In this document: one piece after another, positions 15,355 to 24,442 of the stretch
How positions within the stretch are numbered: position 1 is the stretch's first letter
How the letters are laid out: every line of letters begins with the position of its first letter
NCBI GenBank assembly: GCA_900542175.1
Contig: UQNC01000011.1
Coordinates: 1-44,085, forward strand
DNA length: 44,085 nt
From: an uncultured Collinsella sp.
GTDB lineage: Bacteria; Actinomycetota; Coriobacteriia; Coriobacteriales; Coriobacteriaceae
Direction of reading: 5' to 3'
The notes under the pieces: generated by a model
The model's input: only the letters and a program-made list of their open reading frames with translations
Told to the model about the DNA's origin: nothing
Databases searched by the model: none
Position numbers and translations under genes: made by a program

Positions 15355-16593
15355 CTAGCAGCTGGCGGCCACGTCCTTGGTCCAGCAGTGCACGCCGCCG
15401 CCGGACAGGTTAAGCGCGAGAGAGTCGATCATGATGACCTTGCGATCGGGGAAGCAGCTCTCAAGAACCGCCTTGGCCTGCTCATCCTTCTCCTTCACGA
15501 CTTCGCTCATGCCTTCGTGGTAATAACGCTGGCCAAGAACGACGCCATTGCAGATGAGGAAGTTGCAGTAGCTTGCTGCGGCATAAAAGTGAACGGGGCC
15601 TTCGGGCCAAGGGGTGCCATCCATGAACTTGCCGCCCATTTCGTCGATGAAGCCTTTATACAGCTCGTAGTCCTCGTCGCCGGGGGCGATGACAACCTCG
15701 ATCGGCTCGGCAGTGGGCATGCGGACGATTTCGAAGGGCTTGCCCTCCCAGTCCGTCTCAGCGCGCAGGATCTCGTAGGCGGCGTCGATGCGACGACGCG
15801 ACTCCGCGCCCGCCTTGCTCGACGCGGCCTCCTCATCGGATACCTCGGCAAGAAGAATCTTGTTCGGGGTGATAAAGCGGCACATCTCATCGATGTGGGC
15901 GGCGAAGCTCATGCCGAAGACAGGAGTTCCATCTTCCTTCTCGTCGAGGATGCCCAGTCGATAGTCGTCGTCCTCAAGCATAGGCTGCGGCAGCCAGATA
16001 ACCTTGTTGAGGTTGTAGATGCGCTTGTACTCGGCCTCCACTTCCTCTTTTGAGAACTCGGGATTGCGCTTGCGGCATTCCGTGTCCTCGATGGCGATCA
16101 GGGTGCCGTGACCGTCAAACTCGCGGTCGCCGCCCTCCGAAACCATTTCGGAATTGACGATATCGAAACACCCGAGCGCAACCGCCATGTGAACAGCTGC
16201 CCTGCGTGCGGACTGGCACTCTGGGGAGTTCTTGTCCCACACGCCGTAATAGGTCCAAGCGGGGTTGACCATATAGGAATGGCCTTCGTCGTCGACCATG
16301 ATGCTGGGGCCGTTGTCGCGAACGTAGAAGTTGGAATCTTCGAACTGCGTAATCTGGATACGGTCGAAATCCACCCCTTCCTCTTTAAGGCGCGAGCAGG
16401 CTTCCTCGTAGGAGCCGGGGGTGCCACAGTTGAGGTTGACCGTAACGTCGCCATACTCAAGCAAAGCTTTAATTACGTCAACGCAGGGCTGGCGATTATC
16501 GAAGCCCTCTGCGCGAATGTAATCGGGAAGCCATGTCACATAGACGTTGGAGCGCTTCTCAAACTCGCCCGGCATACGATAGTTCTCGTACAT
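15355..16593 (-). CDS. Agmatine deiminase-like guanidino hydrolase
   Basis: 412 residues of the PAD_porph/agmatine deiminase family, which converts agmatine to N-carbamoylputrescine and ammonia. Pentein-fold landmarks are visible: VRDNGPS (Asp93), EGGDREFDGHGT (153-164), HIDEM (His233, Asp235) and GGGVHCWT with the catalytic Cys403 near the C-terminus. It is longer than a typical agmatine deiminase (about 365-380). The ATG at 16591-16593 has GGAAGGA upstream; an extension of 39 codons upstream would run through the operator region and is rejected. It leads an operon with a carbamoyltransferase and an MFS carrier. The substrate could be agmatine or another guanidino compound. Confidence 0.88.
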   Translation of the reverse strand: MYENYRMPGEFEKRSNVYVTWLPDYIRAEGFDNRQPCVDVIKALLEYGDVTVNLNCGTPGSYEEACSRLKEEGVDFDRIQITQFEDSNFYVRDNGPSIMVDDEGHSYMVNPAWTYYGVWDKNSPECQSARRAAVHMAVALGCFDIVNSEMVSEGGDREFDGHGTLIAIEDTECRKRNPEFSKEEVEAEYKRIYNLNKVIWLPQPMLEDDDYRLGILDEKEDGTPVFGMSFAAHIDEMCRFITPNKILLAEVSDEEAASSKAGAESRRRIDAAYEILRAETDWEGKPFEIVRMPTAEPIEVVIAPGDEDYELYKGFIDEMGGKFMDGTPWPEGPVHFYAAASYCNFLICNGVVLGQRYYHEGMSEVVKEKDEQAKAVLESCFPDRKVIMIDSLALNLSGGGVHCWTKDVAASC

Positions 16594-16673
16594 GGTTGGT
16601 CCTTCCGTCGGGTTTCCCGCAATGCTGTCCGGCCGCGACAATAGCGGGGTTACACCAGCTATAGTACTACTAT

Positions 16674-16691
16674 ACCTACCGTTCGGTAGGT
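16674..16691. promoter_or_regulatory. TetR-type operator upstream of the deiminase operon
   Basis: ACCTACCGTTCGGTAGGT: 8-bp arms around a TT centre, a typical TetR-family operator. It lies between the deiminase start (16593) and the divergent TetR gene (16833), so binding could control both directions. Related sites are at 16723 and 18916. Confidence 0.7.
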
Positions 16692-16722
16692 GATTTTGTA
16701 TAATTGCCATTCGCCTGTCGAT

Positions 16723-16737
16723 ACCTACCGTTCACCG
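16723..16737. promoter_or_regulatory. Second, half operator (ACCTACCG)
   Basis: ACCTACCGTTCACCG repeats the left arm and centre of the operator at 16674-16691 (ACCTACCGTTC) but its right arm is degenerate. It lies 32 bases closer to the TetR gene and could be a secondary site for the same repressor. Confidence 0.5.
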
Positions 16738-16832
16738 TTTATAGTGGTCGTGTTTGGACACGAATTGATGTTCCGTTGCCATTCTTAATAATGTTGGCAA
16801 TGCGGAAGTGATTTGCAATGGAGAAGTGAAGC

Positions 16833-17396
16833 GTGAGCACAAAGGGAAAAATATTGGATGCAATGTATGATCTTGTGGCAGAAGTCGGTTACGACAAGGC
16901 GTCCATTGGAAAAATCTGCGACCGTGTCGGCATATCCAAGCCATCGGTGTACTACTACTTTCCCTCTAAAGAGGATATTTTCACCACGCTCTTAGATAGT
17001 ATGTTTCCGACTATCGACTATCAGCGCGACTACTCGCTAATAGTCGATAGGGACGGATTCAAGGCGGCGCTTATCGAGCTCGGCAATTCGGTTATAGGTG
17101 GCTATCGTAGTGATGAAAAGCGCCGTCGCGTGCTGGCCGAGGTCAGTATTCAGGCAAATCGAATCCCTGCAGTTCAGGAACGTCAGGCAACGGCGATCAA
17201 CCGAACTATGGACGCGCTTAAAGACATCCTTCTCCATGGCCTAGAAATTGGCGCGTTTTCCGATGAAACAGACGTCATGCTGTACGTGCAGATTCTTTAC
17301 ACCGTACTTGAGGGAGCGAGCAATACCGTTGCCCAAGATGAAGACATCGATGAAAAGGCTGTTTGGGCAGGGATCGTCGAACTCATGTTTAAATAG
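16833..17396 (+). CDS. TetR-family repressor of the deiminase/MFS genes
   Basis: 187 residues; the first 45 form a TetR helix-turn-helix: ILDAMYDLVAEVGYDKASIG, then ICDRVGISKPSVYYYFPSKEDIF. The rest is helical ligand-binding domain with no recognisable sub-family signature. Start is GTG at 16833 with GGAG upstream. It lies between two transport operons, divergent from the deiminase genes and convergent with the second MFS gene, and matching ACCTACCG-type dyads lie upstream of both, so it is likely to repress both and itself. The inducer is unknown; a polyamine-like or guanidino compound is a guess from context. Confidence 0.9.
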   Translation: MSTKGKILDAMYDLVAEVGYDKASIGKICDRVGISKPSVYYYFPSKEDIFTTLLDSMFPTIDYQRDYSLIVDRDGFKAALIELGNSVIGGYRSDEKRRRVLAEVSIQANRIPAVQERQATAINRTMDALKDILLHGLEIGAFSDETDVMLYVQILYTVLEGASNTVAQDEDIDEKAVWAGIVELMFK

Positions 17397-17501
17397 GCGC
17401 GTAATAACAGAGGCACCTTGGCAAGCGCGATGCGACGACTTGCGGGGTCGCAGAATGGTTCGAAACCCGTGTTCGCGATGATTGCAAAAAGTTGTTGAAT
17501 A

Positions 17502-17546
17502 GAAATTGGGGCCGATTCCAGCTATGTTGGAATCGGCCCCAATTTC
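17502..17546. terminator. Bidirectional terminator
   Basis: A perfect 19-bp stem (left arm GAAATTGGGGCCGATTCCA) with a 7-base loop stands between the convergent TetR and MFS genes. Short T runs (ATTTC) close it on both strands, so it probably ends transcription from both sides. Confidence 0.85.
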
Positions 17547-17599
17547 GTTGTAACTTGCAGAGACAAATGACAAGGCTGAAGGGCAGTTCGTTGGTCAGG

Positions 17600-18880
17600 T
17601 TATTTCGCGGTAGTCTTATTGAGAAGACCGGAAACTAAAGCAAATGTCGCAATCAAAAGGTTGCAGATGATACAGAAGACGAATACTCCTTGGAAAGACC
17701 CTGCCATACCGTAAACCTTCATCATGACTGGCATTCCGAAAGCTCCGACAACATGGCCCGCTGAGCAAATAATCGAATAGATCCTTCCAAAATCGCGTGA
17801 TCCGAAGAGCGAGAGGAGAATCATCGGCATTGCAGTTCCAACGATGGCGAACATGACGTCGTTTACGCCGGCCGCGATGATGGAAACGGTCTCGTTGCTT
17901 CCGCCAAAGATGAGAAGCAGGAATGAAAGAATGCTGACTCCCGTCCATGCGACCGTTGCTTTAATAGCACCGAGCTTGTCGCATGTTTTACCTACGAAGG
18001 GATTTAGGAAAATATCGGAGAGCGAAGCCGCCGAAACCATTAGGCTTCCCACGATGGGATTGAAGCCGACCTCGCTTGCATAGGTCGGGAACAGCTGGTT
18101 CATGCAGCAGGTGAGTTGCGCCACGCAGAGCAGAAGGGCGCAGAGAATAAAAGACGGCGTTTTCGCGGCATCGCGGAGCGCCATGCCCGAAGGGACATCT
18201 TCCTGTTCATCGGCGCTGTAGCTCTCATGGGTTTCGGAGGTGGTCTCTCCGTACGGAAGCATATTGCGATCAGAGGGCTTAAGGCGAATGATAAATGCGC
18301 TTGTGGGCAATATCATGGCTGCAGAAACGGCCGCAAGTACGATGTAACCCGTACGCCAGCCTTGCTGCTCGATGACCAGTGTAATGACAGGACTCAATAG
18401 CAGCGTGCAGAGAGAATTAACACCCCACGCAAGGCCGATGGCAAGACCAGACGATTTACTGAACCATTGGTCAATGACATCGGACATGCAGACACCCGTT
18501 GTGAACGAAAAGCAGATGCCGATCACTGCGGCGGAGACGATGAACATCCAGACCTCGGTGTAGAACGCCATTGCGGCGCCGGCGGCAATAAGGACGAGTT
18601 CAACGCAAATATGCCATGGTTTGCCGATTACTTTTGGAATGAAACGACTCAAAAGTGGAAGCCCAAGCGCAAGGCCAAGAAGAATCGCGGTGAAATAGAA
18701 AGAGAAAGAAGTGTAGTCAAAGCCCAGGTCTTCACATACAGGAGCGATGAATGAGCCGGCAATGATGCTGTAGGTGCCGGTTGTTCCCGCAGACATTAAA
18801 CCGAGCGCAATAACGACAATCCAAGCAAATGCGCCGCTCTCACGGGGGCGGTCCTTTTCGGCTGGTGCGATGAGAGTCAT
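17600..18880 (-). CDS. Second MFS transporter, paralogue of 12892-14157
   Basis: 426 residues. It aligns along its length with the carrier at 12892-14157: WIVVIALGLMSAGTTGTYSI versus WVLVIALGLMSAGTTGSYSV, and QLTCCMNQLFPTYASEVGFN versus QLTCCMNQLFPTYAAEVGFS. Twelve membrane helices with the same charged centre. ATG at 18878-18880 has GGAG 6 bases upstream; an in-frame upstream extension of 25 residues is not used. An operator-like dyad (18911-18930) sits 31 bases upstream and matches the sites by the TetR gene, so it is probably co-regulated. Having two carriers suggests separate uptake and export or two substrates. Confidence 0.88.
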   Translation of the reverse strand: MTLIAPAEKDRPRESGAFAWIVVIALGLMSAGTTGTYSIIAGSFIAPVCEDLGFDYTSFSFYFTAILLGLALGLPLLSRFIPKVIGKPWHICVELVLIAAGAAMAFYTEVWMFIVSAAVIGICFSFTTGVCMSDVIDQWFSKSSGLAIGLAWGVNSLCTLLLSPVITLVIEQQGWRTGYIVLAAVSAAMILPTSAFIIRLKPSDRNMLPYGETTSETHESYSADEQEDVPSGMALRDAAKTPSFILCALLLCVAQLTCCMNQLFPTYASEVGFNPIVGSLMVSAASLSDIFLNPFVGKTCDKLGAIKATVAWTGVSILSFLLLIFGGSNETVSIIAAGVNDVMFAIVGTAMPMILLSLFGSRDFGRIYSIICSAGHVVGAFGMPVMMKVYGMAGSFQGVFVFCIICNLLIATFALVSGLLNKTTAK

Positions 18881-18910
18881 GGTTACTCCGTTTCTATCGG
18901 CAATGCAACC

Positions 18911-18930
18911 TATATGCCTACCGATAGGTA
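18911..18930. promoter_or_regulatory. Operator-like dyad upstream of second MFS gene
   Basis: CCTACCGATAGG inside TATATGCCTACCGATAGGTA is a dyad sharing CCTACCG with the operators at 16674 and 16723. It lies immediately upstream of the MFS start. A further partial match, CCGAACGGTA, is at 18988-18997. Confidence 0.55.
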
Positions 18931-19009
18931 TATAAAGATGGAGATTCTTCGTCAAGTGTTAAGCGGGGAGCGGGGGCCCTTAACGTGCCGAACGGTAATT
19001 GGGTCCCCA

Positions 19010-19040
19010 ATGTGACAAAGGGATTGTCCCTTTGTCACAT
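19010..19040. repeat. TGTGACAAAGGGAC palindrome, copy E
   Basis: 31-base copy with one difference next to the centre (GGGATTGTCCC, a T-G pair). Preceded by GTCCCCAATG as in copy C. Its last base is also the last base of the TAA stop of the ABC transporter, so repeat and gene abut exactly. Confidence 0.95.
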
Positions 19041-22000
19041 TATTCGGAGCGTAGGGCTTCCACGGGGTCTTTTTTGGATGCGCTACGGGCCGGCAGCAGG
19101 CCGGCGACAACCGTCAACAGCACCGAAATCGCGATGAGCACCAGCGCATCCTGCACGGGCAGGCTCATCAGGTTGGGGACCTGCTTGGCCGCAAGCGACC
19201 AGGCATTGACCGGGAAGCTCACGAACACCACGACGACAATAGCAAAGACGCCGGCAATGAGGCCCTCGATGAAGGTCTCGGCATTGAACACGTTGGCCAC
19301 GTTGCGCTTCGACGCGCCGATCGCGCGCAGGATGCCAATCTCCTTTTTGCGCTCCAGTACGCTGATGTAGGTGATGATGCCGATCATGATGGAGCTCACC
19401 ACCAAGCTGATACTCACGAATGCGATGAGCACCAAGCTGATGGTATTCACGATATCAGTCACCGAACCCATGATGATGCCCATGTAGTCGGTGTACGAGA
19501 TTGCCTGCTCGTCGTGGCCGGCGGCTTTGACCCGCTTGTTGTACGCATCGATATGGTCGAGTACGCGCTCCTTGGCCTCAAAGTCACGCGGGAAAATCTT
19601 GACCGAGATGGGATCCGCCTCGTCCGCATAGCCCAACGTGGTCAGGTTGTTGTCGTAGGTGAGCTTTGACGCCTTGGCATAGCTCATCATGAGCGAACTC
19701 AGGTCCTCGGCGTCCATGTTGAAGTGAATGGCACGCGCAAAGGCGCTCGCATCCACACGCATAGCGCTCGCCAGGTTGGCAAAACTCGATGACATCTGCG
19801 TCGCCATCTGGCCCATGAGCCCTGCCGCGCCCGCCTTGAGCTGGGACGATACCGTCGACGCTATCTGCTCGCTGATTGCCTTCATCACCTGGTCCATAGC
19901 CTGCTGCAGATACGGAGCCAGCTGCTTTTGCACATAGTCGGTCATCGCCTGCTGCAGGCGCTCGGCCAGGGCATCGCCGCCCAGTGCCCTGAGCTGAGCC
20001 AGGCATTGCTGGGCTGCGGCATCATTCTCAAGATACGACGAGAATGCGGCAGCAAGCTTTGACGCGTCCTTAAGATCATCGGGTGTCAGCGCCTTAAACT
20101 GATCAGACTGCAAAAAGCCCTCAAACAGCTGGTTGGCAAGCGTTCCCACCTGCTGCATTTGCTCGGGCGTGAGTTCCAGACCGTCAAAGATGCCCGAGAA
20201 ATCGGGAGCCGGCGCTTTGGCCATGATGTCGCTGAAGTCGATGTCCTTACCAACGCCCGAAAGGTCAATGTTCAGCCCGGACAAATCGATACCAGAAAGG
20301 TCGATACCGCCCGCCACGCCCGAGAGCGCAGATGCATCGAACGAGAACGCACTTTTGAGCGCTGCCTCGTCCACGCTGAACATACTGCCCAGATCCACGC
20401 CCTGCTTGGCCTCGCCTTGCAGTTCATCGAAAGACTTGCCCGTAAAGATATCCGTCTCGGAATGCGTAAGCTGCTCTTTTACGATCTGCGAATTGGCGGC
20501 GCGCTCCATAAGCTGGCGAGTCAGCGCATGCGTATAGGCAATGCCCGGAGACAACGCGCTCGCATTGGCCGTCTCGTTCGGTCGCACCACGCCCACAATG
20601 CGCACGTCAATACCGTCAGTAACCTTGGCGGCCATAAAGTCGGCATCGCCAGACATGTCGGTCCACATGCCGGTCTCTTCGTTTTTGCGATAGGCATCGG
20701 CCGGCGACAACACTTTAAACGCCGTGGACAGCGCGTCGTCGTAGGTAAAGTCGCTGCCGGTCTTGGGCGTCTCGACCTTGCCGTCGGCCGTCATGGCGCT
20801 GTTAACCAGGCCGTTGAGCTCATCGATTTCCAGCGCACCGATGCTGTAGAGCGTGTAATCGCCCACCGTGCCACGGCTCGAAAGCACCATCACGGCTTCG
20901 TTAGCAGACGTAGGCCAATGCCCCGCCACGACATCGTACTGGCTGTCGAGCAAGCTCTGGTCGTCAATCATCTCGTTAAAGACCGAGGTTCCCATGGACT
21001 CCATGCTCACCGTTGCTGCCGAGCTCGCGCCTCCGCTCATGGCCTCGGTCATGGCGTTGGGCACCAGACGCACGGGTTTCTCGTCCCCCTTGCCCGCTCG
21101 ATAGACAACCGGCGTCACGCCATAGCCGTACTGAATGGCGTTGACCTCTTTATCGATGCCGTCGCCACCGGCATCGAGCCATGCCTTAAAGCTCGTCATG
21201 TCGTTGGACTTAACGCTCGCAAACATATCCTTTACGGCCGTGACCACGGGGATTTTATCGGTTCCCTGAGCCTTGCCGTCGGTGCCGTCGTCGGACGAAT
21301 CCTCGCCGTTGGACGTATTGTCATCCGTGGCCCCCTGTCCGCCCATCATGGCCGACAGGTCGTAATCCTGTTTGGAAATCGTGAGCGGGTAGCTCGAGAG
21401 CGTATCCTCCTCGACCTTTTTGATGTAGCCGTTTACGCCGTTGGACAGCGCCAGAATCGCCGCGATACCGATAATGCCAATCGAGCCCGCAAAGGCCGTC
21501 ATGGCCGTACGTCCCTTCTTGGTCATAAGGTTTCGGGCAGAAAGCCCCAGCGCCGTCACAAAGCCCATCGAGGTTTTGCGCGTAGGCTTAGCCTCGCGAC
21601 GCGCAGCATTAGCAGCATCGAAGGGGTCGGAATCGTCGGTGATCTTGCCGTCCGCCAGGTTGACGATGCGTGTGGCGTACTGGTACGCCAACTCGGGATT
21701 GTGCGTGACCATGATGACCAGGCGGTCGCGCGCCACGTCTTTGAGCAAATCCATGACCTGCACGGATGTCGTTGAGTCCAAGGCGCCGGTCGGCTCGTCG
21801 GCCAGCACAATCTCGGGATCGTTGATTAGGGCGCGGGCGATGGCCACGCGCTGCATCTGCCCGCCCGATAGCTGGCTCGGGCGTTTGTTAACGTGCTCGC
21901 CCAGGCCGACTTTCTCCAACGCCTCGCGCGCACGCTGGCGGCGCTCGGCATGGCCCACACCCGTGAGCGTAAGCGCCAGCTCCACGTTTTCCAAAATGGT

Positions 22001-22294
22001 CTGATGCGGAATGAGGTTATAGCTCTGGAACACAAAGCCGATGCGGTTATTGCGATAGGCATCCCAATCGCGATCGTGAAAATCCTTGGTCGAAATACCG
22101 TCGATCAGCAGGTCGCCGGAATCGAAATGATCGAGCCCGCCGATAACGTTGAGCATCGTAGTTTTGCCCGAGCCCGAGGGACCCAGAATGGCCACGAACT
22201 CGTTATCGCGAAAAGACAGGCTTACGTTATCGAGCGCCACCTGCGTAAACGACTGCGTAGTGTACCTTTTGCAAATTCCTTTGAGCTCCAGCAT
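19040..22294 (-). CDS. ABC transporter, fused ATPase and FtsX/MacB-type permease
   Basis: 1084 residues. Residues 1-230 are an ABC ATPase of the MacB/LolD type: Walker A GPSGSGKTT (38-46), signature LSGGQ (142-146), Walker B IVLADEP (162-168). Then a membrane helix (AGSIGIIGIAAILALSNGVNG), a very long extracellular region of about 600 residues, and three C-terminal helices with the FtsX signature (ILRAIGASKRNVANVF, SLVVSSIMIGIITYISVLERK). Inside the outer region is a short repetitive patch of LSGIDLSG units and a helical stretch rich in Gln and Ala. Such fused transporters act by mechanotransmission on lipoproteins or peptides, not by classic import. ATG at 22292-22294 has GGGAGAGG upstream. 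The stop touches palindrome copy E. Substrate unknown; no partner adaptor is adjacent. Confidence 0.9.
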   Translation of the reverse strand: MLELKGICKRYTTQSFTQVALDNVSLSFRDNEFVAILGPSGSGKTTMLNVIGGLDHFDSGDLLIDGISTKDFHDRDWDAYRNNRIGFVFQSYNLIPHQTILENVELALTLTGVGHAERRQRAREALEKVGLGEHVNKRPSQLSGGQMQRVAIARALINDPEIVLADEPTGALDSTTSVQVMDLLKDVARDRLVIMVTHNPELAYQYATRIVNLADGKITDDSDPFDAANAARREAKPTRKTSMGFVTALGLSARNLMTKKGRTAMTAFAGSIGIIGIAAILALSNGVNGYIKKVEEDTLSSYPLTISKQDYDLSAMMGGQGATDDNTSNGEDSSDDGTDGKAQGTDKIPVVTAVKDMFASVKSNDMTSFKAWLDAGGDGIDKEVNAIQYGYGVTPVVYRAGKGDEKPVRLVPNAMTEAMSGGASSAATVSMESMGTSVFNEMIDDQSLLDSQYDVVAGHWPTSANEAVMVLSSRGTVGDYTLYSIGALEIDELNGLVNSAMTADGKVETPKTGSDFTYDDALSTAFKVLSPADAYRKNEETGMWTDMSGDADFMAAKVTDGIDVRIVGVVRPNETANASALSPGIAYTHALTRQLMERAANSQIVKEQLTHSETDIFTGKSFDELQGEAKQGVDLGSMFSVDEAALKSAFSFDASALSGVAGGIDLSGIDLSGLNIDLSGVGKDIDFSDIMAKAPAPDFSGIFDGLELTPEQMQQVGTLANQLFEGFLQSDQFKALTPDDLKDASKLAAAFSSYLENDAAAQQCLAQLRALGGDALAERLQQAMTDYVQKQLAPYLQQAMDQVMKAISEQIASTVSSQLKAGAAGLMGQMATQMSSSFANLASAMRVDASAFARAIHFNMDAEDLSSLMMSYAKASKLTYDNNLTTLGYADEADPISVKIFPRDFEAKERVLDHIDAYNKRVKAAGHDEQAISYTDYMGIIMGSVTDIVNTISLVLIAFVSISLVVSSIMIGIITYISVLERKKEIGILRAIGASKRNVANVFNAETFIEGLIAGVFAIVVVVFVSFPVNAWSLAAKQVPNLMSLPVQDALVLIAISVLLTVVAGLLPARSASKKDPVEALRSE

Positions 22295-22446
22295 GGACGG
22301 CAACCTCTCCCGCGCAGGCACCCTGCCCGCTCTCCCCCGCCGTTCGTATTCGACGCGTTTGTCCTACTCTATCCCCATTTTTTGCCGGAGCCAGTGAGGA
22401 ATGTAGGGAACCGCATCAAAAAACGAACGGGACGGCGCCCAAAAGA

Positions 22447-22468
22447 AGAGGTCCCGAGCGGGACCTCT
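22447..22468 (-). terminator. Terminator of the TlpA redox operon
   Basis: On the minus strand AGAGGTCCC/GGGACCTCT forms a 9-bp stem with a 4-base loop, followed by TCTTTT. It lies 80 bases past the stop of the TlpA-like gene. Confidence 0.85.
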
Positions 22469-22547
22469 ATATGGTGGAGATTATCTTGAAAGGCAGCGGA
22501 CTACTCCGCACAGCGGCGCGCAATCCTCGCCATGCTTTACGCGTTTT

Positions 22548-23510
22548 CTACTGCTCGCTCTTAGCAAGCGCCTGATCGATCAGCTTGTTGAGCGCCTCTC
22601 GCTGCTCGGCGGAGTTGATGCCGCCCATGATTGGCTCTCCCACGATGTTGCCGTTCTGGTCGATCACGTAGGTGGTCGGGAACGAGTACAAGTTGGAGGT
22701 GAACTTGCCGGCCTCGCTATCCGACTTGAACCAGATGTTCTTGTACGTCACGCCCTTCTTGGAAAGTACGTCCTTGGCGTCTGCCACCTCGTCTTTGTTG
22801 CCATCGAGCGTAAAGGAATTGACGCCCACGACCTGGCCGCCCTTCTCGGCAAGCTCCTGATTCAGTTTCTCAAGATCGCCCAGCTCGCCCACGCACGGCT
22901 TGCAGGTGGTAAACCAGAAGTTCATGACGGTGACCTTGTTCTTGGAGAACAGCTCGTCGCTGTTTACATCGTTGCCGTCCAGGTCCTTGCCCTTAAAGCT
23001 GGGGAACTTCGTCTCCCCGCTCTCGTCGTTGGTCATGCCTGCGGTCGAGGCATCGACGCTCTCCCCCTCGCCGGGCGTGCTTCCACAGCCGGGGAACTCC
23101 TTCTCCAGGCTCTCGAGCTTGTCCTCGATCTCCTTGATCTGCTGTGCACCGGCCTTGAGCGTCTTAAGCTCATCCGCCGTGAACTCATCCTTGGCGCCGT
23201 CGATGGTCTTGAGCAGAAAATCGCCGTAATTGCTGCCATCCTCAATCATTGCCGAGTCTTTATTTGCCGCATTGATTACCTTTTCCCACAGCGCGTTATC
23301 ACTCGAAAAGATCTCGTTCTCCTTCTGCATGAGCTTCGCATACAGCTCGGCGGCCTCGTCGGCATTGGCCGGCTTCTGCGCAGTGAGCTCTGCGATCTTA
23401 GGATCGGAGCTCGCAGATTCGCTCGCATTGCCACCGGGCGCCGAACATGCCACAAGGCACAAGGCCAATACCGGCACCATAAACAGGGCCGCAATCTTAG
23501 AAAGCTTCAT
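22548..23510 (-). CDS. TlpA/ResA-like thioredoxin lipoprotein
   Basis: 320 residues. A lipoprotein signal ends in LCLVAC, Cys22 being the lipidated residue. A helical segment of about 120 residues follows, then a redoxin domain whose active site FTTCKPCVGEL has Cys203 and Cys206, followed by the usual GVNSFTLDG and TTYVIDQNGNIVG strands. It reduces or oxidises thiols outside the membrane. The start at 23508-23510 is preferred over one two codons earlier because GGAGGA is 7 bases from it but directly against the earlier ATG. It forms an operon with the 4Fe-4S and 49-residue genes, which probably feed it electrons. Confidence 0.92.
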   Translation of the reverse strand: MKLSKIAALFMVPVLALCLVACSAPGGNASESASSDPKIAELTAQKPANADEAAELYAKLMQKENEIFSSDNALWEKVINAANKDSAMIEDGSNYGDFLLKTIDGAKDEFTADELKTLKAGAQQIKEIEDKLESLEKEFPGCGSTPGEGESVDASTAGMTNDESGETKFPSFKGKDLDGNDVNSDELFSKNKVTVMNFWFTTCKPCVGELGDLEKLNQELAEKGGQVVGVNSFTLDGNKDEVADAKDVLSKKGVTYKNIWFKSDSEAGKFTSNLYSFPTTYVIDQNGNIVGEPIMGGINSAEQREALNKLIDQALAKSEQ

Positions 23511-23539
23511 AGTCATTCCTCCGTTTTGTCGAAGCTTGT

Positions 23540-24442
23540 TTACTTTTTATCGGCGGTCAAGGGAAGCTTTTCCGCCGACACATCCAGGCCATAGCGATAG
23601 CTGATGGCATCGACAGGACAGGCCCCGATGCACTTTCCGCACCGGATGCATTCGGCATGATTGGGCGCGCGGACCACATCAACGTCCATCTGACAAACCT
23701 TTGAGCACTTGCCGCACGAGACGCATTTGCACGCGTCAACCTGAATCCCCAGCAGGGATACCCTATTCATGAGCGCATAGAATGCGCCGAGTGGACAAAT
23801 CCATTTGCAGAAGGGGCGGTAGAACAACACGCTCAGCACCGCAACCGCAATGAGAATCGCGAGCTTCCAGGTAAAGAGCTTTCCCAGCGCGGAGCGGATT
23901 CCCGTATTCATGATGGACAGCGGAATCGCACCCTCGAGCACGCCCTGCGGGCAGATGTACTTGCAAAAGAACGGGTCGCCCATGCCCACATCGTTGACCA
24001 CCAAGACGGGCAGCAGCACCACGGCAAACAGCAGCACGGCATACTTGATGTACGTGAGCGGCTTGAGCTTTTTCGTTGATAGCTTTTTGCCGGGAATCTT
24101 GTGTAGAAGTTCCTGCAGCCAGCCAAACGGGCACAAAAACCCGCATATAAAGCGTCCCAGCAGCACGCCAAGCAAAATGAGCGTACCGGTGACGTAGTAG
24201 GAGAAGTTGAACTTGGATGAACCTACCACCGACTGGAACGACCCAATGGGACACGCACCTGATGCCGCGGGGCACGAATAGCAATTAAGCCCAGGTACGC
24301 AGACTGTTTTTCCCGCGCCCTGATAGATGCCGCCTTTGGCAAAGTTTGGCAGGTGAATATTGGTGACCAGCGTCGCCGCCGCCTGAATGAATCCGCGAAA
24401 TCGGGCCAAAACATGCGACGCAGTGTTTTCTCTTTTATCCAA
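23540..24442 (-). CDS. NapH-like polytopic 4Fe-4S membrane protein
   Basis: About 300 residues from the proposed TTG start at 24440-24442. Membrane helices alternate with Cys clusters: CVPGLNCYSCPAASGACPIG near the N-terminus, then GRFICGFLCPFGWLQE, FFCKYICPQG, YRPFCKWICPLGA, and two ferredoxin-type sites CVSCGKCSKVC and CIRCGKCIGAC near the C-terminus. This is the pattern of NapH/YccM/NosR-type electron carriers (Fer4_5). The proposed TTG overlaps the stop of the 49-residue gene by 8 bases, implying translational coupling; GGAG lies 10 bases upstream. A longer reading from ATG 24514 is possible but would overlap that gene fully. It likely passes electrons across the membrane to the TlpA-like lipoprotein. 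Confidence 0.85.
   Translation of the reverse strand: MDKRENTASHVLARFRGFIQAAATLVTNIHLPNFAKGGIYQGAGKTVCVPGLNCYSCPAASGACPIGSFQSVVGSSKFNFSYYVTGTLILLGVLLGRFICGFLCPFGWLQELLHKIPGKKLSTKKLKPLTYIKYAVLLFAVVLLPVLVVNDVGMGDPFFCKYICPQGVLEGAIPLSIMNTGIRSALGKLFTWKLAILIAVAVLSVLFYRPFCKWICPLGAFYALMNRVSLLGIQVDACKCVSCGKCSKVCQMDVDVVRAPNHAECIRCGKCIGACPVDAISYRYGLDVSAEKLPLTADKK

Noticed and set aside
20159..21775. 538-codon plus-strand frame inside the ABC transporter
   Set aside because: Antisense to a gene with clear ABC motifs; its product is His/Arg-rich with no domain.
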